64,000 nt of DNA, from the NCBI GenBank assembly GCA_019059635.1, contig JAGVRJ010000009.1, positions 777,001-841,000 of the forward strand, read 5' to 3'. A model generated the notes under the pieces. That model was not told where the DNA came from and made no database searches. It saw only the letters and a list, made by a program, of their open reading frames with translations. The position numbers were made by a program, and so were the translations under genes. Source of the stretch: Proales similis (lineage: Eukaryota > Rotifera > Eurotatoria > Ploima > Proalidae). Positions within the stretch are counted from its first letter, which is position 1. Each line of letters opens with the position of its first letter. Of this stretch, positions 51,125 to 60,960 are shown piece by piece.

Positions 51125-52552
51125 ATGAATGTATATGAAATTATGAAGCGAGGCAGTGAGACGAATATAGCGGCAGCGATGAACACAAGATTACTCGACT
51201 CGGGTTACGCATCTACTGAGCAAATAGCGTCAATGGATCGTCGTCTATCAAATGAAAAATCATTCGCCGATCTCAACTCGTCTGGTCGTCAGATGGGCAA
51301 CTTGAACCAGACAAAGCTGCTTCAGAATTTGATGACTGCACCGGGCGCCATTCGACAAGACGCTGGTCTCGACGCCTTATTTGGCAATTCGATGAACGAT
51401 GCACAGCAAGCGCAAAATTTGCTCGAATTGCTCAATTTATCACAGAGAGCTAAAGAAACGAATCAAAGCGATCTGCTGGGCACCGGCTGGTCTGATCTCA
51501 AACAAGTCAATTTTGCGGACATGGGACAGCTCGGCGTCGGAAAGGGCTTCCTGAGTTCGGATCAAAATGCAAATTATTTGCCGATTAGTAGCGAAACTGG
51601 CCGCCTGAATGATGCAGGTCTTAACACTCGTCTTTTGAATGAATTGAGAAGTCAGTCAAATACAATAAACAGATTTGATTTATCTTCGCAACGAGACGCC
51701 AACTTAAGCAAAGAGTACATTCTGAGCCGACTTCGACTTCAGAAGCAGCTACAAGGCGAAATGCCGCAGCGTCAGCCATTTCGCCGTGACAACAGCTATC
51801 AAAGCGCTCGTGAATCAAGTGATTATAGGCAATTTGAACTTCAGAACGAGCACATGAATCCCTTGGCAATTCTTAGCCGCCAGCTAAGCGAGCCGGTATT
51901 TAACAAGACGGAGAATGGCAACTACTGGCCGAATGCATCCAACAACTTGCAGCAGAACGAAGCGGCCCATTACCTGAATGTCTTCCCTCAAGCTGCCGCA
52001 ATGTCTAGCAACGCTCACTCGCGATCTCCGCTAAGCAATCAGTTTGGAATGTTAGGCCTGTTAAATTTGATAAATCTGCGCGATGACAGTGAAAGCACGC
52101 AGGTGCTGAGCATGCTGGTCGGCAAAGGAGAGACAAATCAGAGTTTCATAAAGCAATCTCAATCGCTTTGGACCAATCAGTCCGAGTCAATATTGGCAAA
52201 CGATAGCAAAGAGAGCAGCTCGTCCTCTTCGATACTATTCGATCAAATCGATCAGAGCAAAATGCTCGACTGCTATCGCGTGTCAAACTCGCCAGTTCGT
52301 CTTCCCGATCCGGACGAAGTGATCAAAGTGGCCAGTGATGAGCTTTTGCTCTTTTTATTTTACGTCTGCTGCCAGGACGAGCTTCAACTCAAAGCGTTCA
52401 AGTTGCTGAGCAGCCGAAACTGGAGCTATAACAAAGACTTGAAGCTCTGGTTCAGAATGAGTAGCGAGTCGAAAATGACCGGCGCAGCCTTGTACTATCA
52501 AGTATTTGACTTTTCTACTTGGCAAATAAAATCGATGCGAATCAATGAATGA
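51125..52552 (+). CDS. CNOT2: CNOT2-like subunit of the CCR4-NOT deadenylase complex (divergent)
   Basis: CCR4-NOT scaffold subunit that pairs with CNOT3 through the NOT-box and supports mRNA deadenylation and translational repression. Single exon, 475 residues, start MNVYEIMKRGSETN. The N-terminal 300 residues are Asn/Gln/Ser/Leu-rich without firm homology. QFGMLGLLNLINLRDDSEST corresponds to the vertebrate FGLLGLLTFIRAAETD block. The NOT-box follows: ELLLFLFYVC, LQLKAFKLLSSRNWSYNKDL, LWFRM and ALYYQVFDFSTWQIKS. The protein stops soon after the FDFSTW position, where vertebrate CNOT2 continues about 20 residues. The absence of introns is unusual beside its neighbours. CNOT3 is less likely because the LGLLNLI block is CNOT2-specific. 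Confidence 0.8.
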   Translation: MNVYEIMKRGSETNIAAAMNTRLLDSGYASTEQIASMDRRLSNEKSFADLNSSGRQMGNLNQTKLLQNLMTAPGAIRQDAGLDALFGNSMNDAQQAQNLLELLNLSQRAKETNQSDLLGTGWSDLKQVNFADMGQLGVGKGFLSSDQNANYLPISSETGRLNDAGLNTRLLNELRSQSNTINRFDLSSQRDANLSKEYILSRLRLQKQLQGEMPQRQPFRRDNSYQSARESSDYRQFELQNEHMNPLAILSRQLSEPVFNKTENGNYWPNASNNLQQNEAAHYLNVFPQAAAMSSNAHSRSPLSNQFGMLGLLNLINLRDDSESTQVLSMLVGKGETNQSFIKQSQSLWTNQSESILANDSKESSSSSSILFDQIDQSKMLDCYRVSNSPVRLPDPDEVIKVASDELLLFLFYVCCQDELQLKAFKLLSSRNWSYNKDLKLWFRMSSESKMTGAALYYQVFDFSTWQIKSMRINE

Positions 52553-53624
52553 ATAAATGAATGAATGGTGCCTCAGCCTACAAAGCAAGCCAGTGCCGTT
52601 AGCCAGTCAATCAGCCAGTCAACCAAACGGCCATTTAGCTCATCAATGAGCCCGTCCTCGAGTTCTTCGTACGATTGTTGTTATTATTATTAGTATCATC
52701 TTTTTTTTTGTTCTGATCTCCGTGACAAACTTTTAGTTTTTGCTTGTTTAAATTCAATTTTCTACAAATGCACTCTCAACCAACTCCAAGGCATCCATCA
52801 CACACTCTTCAGCATTATCGCATTCTAGATTTCGCCTCCTATCTTCTCTTTCCTTTTCATCTCTTTCCCCTCCTCTTTGTTTCTACTTGACCGAATGCTG
52901 ACTTTCATTTTTTCTAAAAAATTTGCATTTGGCTCTTGACCGCATTTTACACAAGCAAGCCTCTATAAAGCGAGCATCAGTGTGATGTTCGTTGTGATGT
53001 TCACCTTCGTTCCTTTCTTTTTCTTTTGCGCCAGCACACGCCCATTCGCACCATGCCCAGACTCAGCAATGAAGTAAAATTGACATTTTTCTTCGTTCAA
53101 TTTTCTCTTTTCCTCTCTGGCTCTTCACCTCTTCTTGTCTCATTCGCGATTATTGATTTTTGCTAAACGAAAAGCTCAAGTTGCTTGATTGACTATTTTG
53201 TTTGAGTGTGTGTGTGTGGCTTAATTTGAAACCGTATGACGCCTGTCAGCTTCATGTTACTGGAGCTGGCCATAAATCAAAATTTGAAAAAAAAAAACAA
53301 CCAACAAAAAGACAGTCTTTCAGTATAACTAAAACGCTTCTTCGAAATAAGTTCAAAATCGACAAAATTTTAATAAAAGAAAAAGCTCCTTTAAACGACA
53401 ATAGAAAAATAAGAGTTGAATAGGCATGTTTGAGAGAAGCGACCCTGCGAATGAGCTTGAAAGTGGCTTGCTGATCAAATAATCACTCGATGAGTCGGCA
53501 AGAAATAGATTGAATTCGATTACTGGATTCGGGCGTTTGACAATTTAACTTAACAAAACAGATTGGTTCATGTAAATATTTGACTTGTTCGCGTACAATA
53601 GCACGGTTAGTCCAGATCGTCGAG
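52553..53624. other. CNOT2 3' flank and codanin upstream region
   Basis: Short GAAT tandem array directly at the CNOT2 stop (52,544-52,566), then T-rich sequence with a GT run near 53,206. No gene seen. Confidence 0.5.
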
Positions 53625-56600
53625 ATGGAGCGGAAAAGCGATCTAAATAGCCTTATGGTGAGCAAGTTGGCGTCCAATCAGTGCTCAGCCGAGAGTTTGA
53701 TTGAAAGACTGCGCCAGAAACACTGTAATTCGCTGTCGAACGATTTGCTCCACTCGTATAGGACTCAGGCAGAGAAAGTAAGAGCCGAAGTGAATTTGTT
53801 AAGCCAGCCAGGCCCTTAAATGTTCAACGGTTAGGACGAGCTATTGTCTGAAGAGAGAATCGACTTGGAATTTGTGTCATATTTCATCAAGCTGCTGCAT
53901 TCAGAAGGAAATCAATACTTAGACTCCAAAGCAATAAGTCAGCCCACAATCACCGATGTAACCAATGACACTGCTCAGAGAAAAATTTGGCAGCGATCTC
54001 AAACAGACATTGGTCAAAATCCGTTGTCGTTCAATACGCCGCCTGTTCGACGAGTTAGCGTTCAATCGTTGAACCAGCAGCAGCATAGTGCTCCGAGAGG
54101 CTGGCAAAACTCGCCACAAGATAGAAACCGTGGCAAAAAATACAACACGTCCAATCATTCGACACCTTCTAATTGTCTGAGTCACAAAAATACGCCCAAC
54201 ACGGGCAAGAACACGCCTAAAACGCCCACGCTATTCGACTTTATGGCAACTCCGGTTAAATCGCCGACCATAACGCCGAGCGCCAGTCCGGTCGTAGTCA
54301 GCAGCTTTAAAAATAGACTCAAGTCGCAGACGTTCGAAAGAAACGTCGAAGAGCCGTCCAGTCCGGTGTCCAACAACAACGAGAATGAACTCAACGAGGA
54401 GAAGATAAAACGTTTCGAAAGACTGAAAAAGCGAGCAAGCAGTCTAGCCAATATCGAACGCTTCGAATCGACCAGAAATCTCAGCAAATTTTACAGCCTT
54501 CTCATACTAAGTGAGCGTTTTGTTTGTGCGTCTCTTTACGTCAAGACTTTAAGCGGCTTTCGCCAGATAATTTTGTGCTTACCTTGAACACGGAGCTTTA
54601 TTTTATATTTCAGCTGCTGACCATAAACCTTGAAGAGCATAAAACCGATCCGGGTAGGTCGACCCGCTCTCGCTTGCCTCTCTCTCGCTCTCTTCAGCGT
54701 AATTAATCGATCATGTTTTAGAGCCGAGCAAAAAGTTTCTTCTTTTTCCCACAGTTGAAACGTGTATTTTTTTCGCTGTAGACGTTATCCAGAACATCGA
54801 ATGGTATTCGACTCTAGTCACCTCATTCAAATTTTCAGTGGCTAAAACAATACGAAATTTAAAGCATCGTTCGCCATCTGAGAAGTTCACTGATTGTGGA
54901 CCTTAGACACAATGTCTATGTGGACACCTTGAATGGCTTGTTCAGGCCGACTTCTTTTATATTGAATCATCAATTGGACAAGGAGGTTGGACTTGGCTTT
55001 GGCATCTTCGAAAATTCGCATGATCCAATAAATGAAATTAAGGAGCTGAAGAAAAAGAGCAAATTCGCCGAGCTGAAACTGGTGCCTTTTAACACTGAGA
55101 CAAACTCACGCGACAGTTTCACCGATCAGAGCTCATTCTTGTGGGCCAAAAACCAGCGTGACTCGTTTTACGACATGCTCTGGAAGTGGGAGAAAAATCA
55201 CAAAGTCGAAGGCTGGGACTTTTCCAGTGAATTTGGCGACAAGATTCGGGCAATGGTTTCGGTCAAGGACCAAATGTGTGGACTAATTCAGTTTGTCAAG
55301 CTTTTTATCGAGCAGCTTGTTCTGGTTCGAACTTGTCAATGCAATTCTTTCTTTGAACCGTTTCATTCAACTTTGGCTTCTGGAAGATTTGCAAAGACGA
55401 CTCTCTGCTGCTCGAGCCTCGAATTGACGACAACAACGACAGTCCTGGCCTCAGCTCTTCTTTTGATCGAATTAAAATGCGCAAGTGAGTAAATCTGGTC
55501 GCTTGTGTTTGCCAACTACAAGCAAAAGAAAATAAATTTAAGACTAAATGCTCGTATGAGCATGCCAGCCAGTCCGCAGTCTGGTGGTCCCAATCCTGAG
55601 CCATGTTTCAATGGATTTCAAGGCTTCTTCAAGGAATTCATCGACCTGTCCGCCAATCCTGCGTTTCACCAGTGCCTTAAAGACACAATGGCGTTTGAAA
55701 TAAACAAGGTAGACCAGAGTCTTTAGTTGCTTCTTCCCCATCTATCTCTAACTTGGCTTCCTCAAGCTTCATCAGGATATTCCAGACCTTGAAAACGGCT
55801 CTGACAACTCAGTTGACAAAGTCCGTTGGCAATCTTTCGCGTTTACAAAACGGGTTTCAAAAGCTCTTTAATGCCTTAGGAAGCGTTGCAGGACATGTTT
55901 CTGAGACTTCGAATTCTTGGAAAATTTTTGGGCTACTTGACGTTTCTGCCCTATCAGCAGTCGACTCCAATCAATCAGCGCAAAGAGCTAATTTGCATTA
56001 GAAACAATGTGAGCAAAACCTTCTCAATCGCTCTTTCTCCAAGGTTCAATAATTTTAAGTTTTTTTAATCGATTGCCAGGTACCGCAGCCGATTGATCTC
56101 TCCGACATGATAAGAACCGCCATCAGGCGCAATCATTTGATTATGACCGTGCCGCTTGTCACCGAATACTTAAGCATGATCGACGAGCTAGCGTTTCAGT
56201 TAGATTCGATTCGTAATCCGATCAACGAACTAGTCGTCATCTACAAGTGACTTGGTCTATTGCATTTGCTCTCAGCTTGTCTTAATCGTTCATTTCAACA
56301 GCCTGAAACTGATGAGCAACAAAGGTTTTGGAGGAAATCTGCTGCTTGTACTTCTGCTGATCGCCTGGCTGTTGCAGTTGAAAAAAATTCCCAGCGATTC
56401 GCATGTGATGCCCCGAGACCTTCAGTTGTCCGAGTCCAAACGAGGGGTGGTAAGCCGGCTCAATCACTGAATCGAATTCGAAGCAAGCGATTTATTCATT
56501 TGAATGAAAGGATCATATCGAACTTGTGGATCCGATCCACTTGCATTTCTGTTGTCCATTTCTGGGTAATTTAACGAGTTCGGAGTTTTTATATTCAAGC

Positions 56601-58226
56601 AGCCTGCCTCAGGCTGCTTCAAACGAATTTTCCAGACGAGCTTCAGAAACTTTTGGTGAAATTCTCGACCGGCGTGAAAAGGGCTGCACATCGGGTAAAA
56701 GAGTCAAATCGTTTGATATCGTTTGAAATTGTCAAAGAACAGCAAGAGACTGAGATGAACCAGCCGAAGCAAATACAGGTGTCCAATCTGTCAGGCTTTA
56801 TGTCCTCTTTTCTTCTTGACCAGAGCTCTTCGTTTGTTCTAGTTAAAGTTGATGGCGCAGTTTTTGTTCCTGCATCCGACCTACAAGCGGCTCGTTGACT
56901 TTGTGGCTGAAACCGTGTTTCTCATCTACACGCGAAGTTTTCGCCACAAACAGCTCAAAGAAATTTTGAACGAGATGACAAAAGCGTTCCAGGAAATAAA
57001 AGAGGCCGACGCGAATCAAAGCGCTCTTGAGGTATCAAACCTTCTCCGACTCGGTCAGTCAACAAATAAGCATCAAATCTAAAGACCAATTTGGAACGGA
57101 TGTCTTCCGAGTTTGCTACTAAATGCGAACGTCAGTGCTTGCAACTAGGCAAAAGGTAGGATCTGGCAAATACACAGGCGAACTGGGTCCTTTCGTTCTA
57201 ATCTGCTGTTTAAGCTATTTTGAGCCGAAAGTGAACGCTCTGATTGAAAATTTGCTCGACAAATCAGAACGCGAAGCAGTGATTAAGACAACCAAGGAGA
57301 TAACGATTTACAAGGCGATCGAAAAGCTCAAACAGTGGATAAAGCTCAATCTCAACCGAGACATATTTATGAACGAACTGAGATCGAAAAGGTTCAAGAA
57401 AAACCTCGAGCCTGCGTCAAACAGCTCAAAACCGAGCGCTGACAATCAAGATTGGGCCAAGCATGACCTTCAGATTGAATCTGTTCGACCGTCCGATTTA
57501 TTTCTTCGAATCAAAGTACGCAATCGAGTCCGCTTGATCGCTTTGCTCGCAATGTTGACCGATTTTTTTTTTCTAGTCGTTCTGCCATCAGCTCACTGCT
57601 CGCCGTGACCAGACTGGCGTCACTCAGACTGATTTGCAGAATATATTCGCCGATTGCATAAAATTTCTGGACGAGAATGTAAGCTTTCGCGTCTATTTTC
57701 AATATAGTGGTGGACTTTCTCTTATGCGAAATGCAATTTGAAAACTGAAAAGAATTCGTCAAACAAATTGCCTATTCAGCTGAATATCTATCTGGCACAA
57801 ACATGCAGCGAGCTGATTCTTATCTATGGTAAGCTCTGACATTAATGAGCCTGAGTGGGAGTGAATTTAATAGTAAATTCATTTAGTCACGCATGAACGC
57901 TTTTCTCGAGTTGACGAACGTCTCATTGACATGTATGTGGAGATCGAATGGCGTGTGAACGGCGCAGACAGCAAGGCGATGGTTGAAAGGCTCTGCTCGC
58001 CACGAACTCAGTTTATGCTCCAGAGAAGAAGAGAGAGTATTGTAAGATTGCATAGCGAGTAGATTGCATTATAAAGTTGAACCGCAGCCTCAAAATCGGC
58101 TAGGAAGTGCGTAAAACGATGACTGCGCTCGTTCAGAAGCTTTCTCTACGCCTCGGCTTGGCAGAGGAGCAACAGGGTCAGCTACAGGCGCTAATCTCGG
58201 CCGAATCAAGCGATAGGTTTGTGTAA
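53625..58226 (+). CDS. CDAN1: Codanin-1 (CDAN1) homolog, ASF1-binding protein
   Basis: Large cytoplasmic/nuclear protein that sequesters the histone chaperone ASF1 and is mutated in human dyserythropoietic anaemia type I. Starts MERKSDLNSLMVSKL; exon 1 ends at 53,777 and exon 2 runs 53,835 to about 54,510. The Ser/Pro-rich N-terminal part includes TPTLFDFMATPVKSP. The helix NTELYFIFQLLT matches vertebrate LELFFVFQLLT. FLWAKNQRDSFYDMLWKWE with EGWDFSSEFGDKIRAM matches FHTFKKQRDVFYEVLREWE and PGWDFEKGLGSRIRAM. GFQGFFKEFIDLSANP, LAKFLGYLTFLPYQ-like and TVPLVTEYLSMID follow in the family order. It ends at 58,226 after QALISAESSDRFV. At least fifteen exons, several not exactly bounded; one intron near 54,511-54,545 appears to be only about 35 nt. 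The HIRA-type B-domain consensus (RRxxPxxV) is not obvious. AATAAA is at 58,353. Confidence 0.9.
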
Positions 58227-59191
58227 ATGCTCTTGGAAAACGAACGTAGCGGCTAGAACCGGGACAGTAGAAAACTTGATTTATTTGAGCCTCTAGTGAG
58301 TGTAGAGGGCACAGTTCAACTCTGGAGACTAATTTGGGTCAACAACACTCTGAATAAATTCTTGCGCCTATGCAAAAAAAATGCAAGAGCGACTTGAATG
58401 AAATATGTTAATTTCTCTTACAATTTCTTTGCCGAGTACCACAAGCAAGATCGTTTCGAAACAGATTGGCCATCTTGCTTTTTCTTCTACTACGACTACT
58501 ATTTCTTTTCGGCAAAAACTCGTGGAGTCGATCTACAATCCCGACCAGCTACTTGAATCGACAATGAGATCTAGTCTCTGGACTAGCACCTCTCTCTCCC
58601 TCTTATTTAATTCATTTTTCTCTTCTCTTTCATAATAGGCATCAATGTAGCTGTATGGCAAGCAACTGGTTCGTATAGGCGTGTTTAATCGCAGCAGCTT
58701 TCGAGTAGGCGGGTAGACACCAATGACGTCATTCGCTTACATCGCATCACCACGCCCATGCAAGACAAATAAATATCGGCAGAATAAGAAAAAAAAAAAG
58801 CCAACACGTTCATCATCTGGTTGGCTCGTTCGCTGTTGAGTATGATTGAAGCCTAGCTGCTTGAATCATGGTTGAAATTGAAAGCGTTCGAGAGCAAATA
58901 TGCGCGAGAGAAGGCGAGAATTGTGTTTCTGAGTAAGAAATGAACAGAGAACTTGTGAATTGCAACGAAACGTTGAACGAACGAACCAGCGATCACTTGT
59001 TATTAAGCTACAAGTGACTTTTGAGAGTAATAGACGCGTTCATGTATGAATAACGCGAACGAATACGCACACACACACACACTACATTCTACATATTGTT
59101 CAAAAAACTTTGTGCAGCTCTAATGGCTTTTAAGCATTTTATGGCGATTTGGTTTGCCACACGCGAACTAATCTAGCGGTTGGCGACAAAC
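58227..59191. other. Spacer between codanin and the SLC25 carrier
   Basis: Contains the CDAN1 poly(A) signal, an A-rich run near 58,789, and an AC repeat near 59,069-59,082. I looked for EF-hand coding sequence that would extend the carrier to a full SCaMC and found none. Confidence 0.5.
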
Positions 59192-60219
59192 ATGCCTGTT
59201 ATTGACAACAATACGAAACGCCGTGTAAGCGAAACAATGACGGCTCATAGGCAAGTAAAACTAGCCGGTGAGAAGAAATACGGAAGCGAGCATCTTAAAC
59301 GTCTGATGGTCGAGCTCGCTGCTGGTGCCATGGGCGGAGCAGTGTCAAGAACAATGTAACCCAGACTGAGCCTTGTCTAAATACTTTCCAATCGTCAGCT
59401 CTATTTTTTTGTGTTTAAAGAACGGCTCCTGCCGATCGACTTCGAACGGTTTATCAAGTCCACTCGGTTGACCTAGTCAACGGCCACTTGAGCATAAGAC
59501 AAGTGTGGACTTATATGTTGAGAGAAGGAAGCTGGAAGAGCTTGTGGCGAGGCAACGCGGTGAACGTGATCAAGACAGCGCCAGAGAGCGCAATTCGAAT
59601 GGCCTCATACGAATCAATTAAGCAAATCCGAGGCAGCCGCAGCAAACAGGGCATGAGCGCATTCCTGGACAAAATGCTCTGCGGCAGTGTGGCAGGCTTT
59701 ACTTCCACTCTGGTTCTCTATCCGCTCAAAACGGTCAAGACTCTGATGAATTTGGGCTCGACCGGCGAGTACAGTTCGATTGTGGACTGCATTACAAAAG
59801 TAGCCCGTCAACATGGATTCCGCGCTTTTTATCGCGGCTTCTTAGCCAACACGATAGCGATTGTGCCAAGCACAGGCCTTGATCTTGCACTCTACGAGAC
59901 CATGAAAAAGCAATACAGTGAAATGGCGCACAAACACGAGCCAAACATCTGGGAGAAGATTGTGTTGGGCAACATGTCTTCTCTTGTCGGCAATTTTATC
60001 TTTTATCCTCTCCTATTCTCTCGCACCCGTCTCCAATCGAACAGAAACACGGCCGAGAGCACAATGAGCGTGCTCAAGCATGTGCTGAGACGCGACGGCC
60101 TCGTCGGCTGGTACCGAGGATTCACAATACACGTTCTCAAGATCGGACCGGCCGCCAGCATATCATACGTCACATTCGAAACAATTACCAGACTATTTTC
60201 AATTGACTCATTGAGTTAA
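59192..60219 (+). CDS. SLC25A24-like: Mitochondrial carrier of the ATP-Mg/Pi (SCaMC/SLC25A24) type, without EF-hands
   Basis: Six-helix inner-mitochondrial-membrane carrier; relatives exchange ATP-Mg for phosphate. Two exons, 59192-59355 and 59421-60219, about 320 residues. The first repeat has VSRTITAPADRLR. Then WRGNAVNVIKTAPESAIRMA and YESIKQI match SCaMC WRGNGINVLKIAPE. The second repeat has TLVLYPLKTVKTLMNL, and its matrix part YSSIVDCITKVARQHGFRAF with TGLDLALYETMK follows family order. The third repeat has FIFYPLLFSRTRLQ and GWYRGFTIHVLKIGPAASIS. The Ca-binding N-terminal domain of SLC25A23/24/25 is absent, as in SLC25A41. In repeat 2 the acidic residue of the PX(D/E)XX(K/R) signature is Lys. 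Repeat 3 also lacks it, which is normal for SCaMC. Confidence 0.88.
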
Positions 60220-60960
60220 CTCGCTTCAAAGCGTCGATAGCAATCTTTTTCGTTTAGGACACTGAGTGGCTGAAAACTGAGTTTTACTGACAAGCAATTG
60301 GCGTCTGCACTAAACAAAAATTTGAACAATTCAAGACAATACTCGATGAGCGCGCCCTAAAAAGACGAGAGAGAAAACGTCAACTTAAATCAACAGAAAA
60401 TTGGCATGAACACTCACTCATCAGCTATTCTAATCATGATGAAATCAGCATCATACGTCCACTTAAACACTCGATCGACAACGCTCATCAGTTCATTTAC
60501 TTAAAAACCGATTTATCTCATTCCGACTTGAGTTCATTTCTCTGCACGAGCAAGTGAGCTGAATCGCATCTGGGTTAACTTATCTTCTATTTTATTTTGG
60601 CTTTTATTTTCTTAATTTTTATTTTGATGTAAATTATATACTTCGACCGATAAATGCAGAGAAAAGCAAAATAAGCCTAAGCAAATGTTCTAAATTATTG
60701 ACGAGCAAGCCATCAAAAACTAAATTAATTTTATTTGCGCTTTTCGTCACAATTATGGTTTTATATGTCAAATTGAGACTTGAATAAAATCCCCAACTAA
60801 GTTATCACTCGCGTCTTGGCAAACAGAGCATAGACTGGCTGTCGCAAACCATCTTGTTCTTGGGCACAAGTTTATTCTCGACTTGTATACAGACGAATGT
60901 GACAACTTAGAAAAGAGAAAATCTCTGCTGGTGATCTAGAAATGAGACGAGTGGGTCACA
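60220..60960. terminator. Convergent 3' ends of the SLC25 carrier and IFT81
   Basis: AT-rich spacer with plus-strand AATAAA at 60,783-60,788 for the carrier and minus-strand AATAAA at 60,871-60,876 (TTTATT on plus) 85 bases past the IFT81 stop. The two signals cross, so the 3' UTRs overlap if both are used. Confidence 0.55.

Noticed and set aside
58227-59191. Upstream EF-hand exons for the SLC25 carrier
   Set aside because: No DxDxDG-type loop is seen on the plus strand between codanin and the carrier, and the ATG at 59,192 gives a complete carrier.
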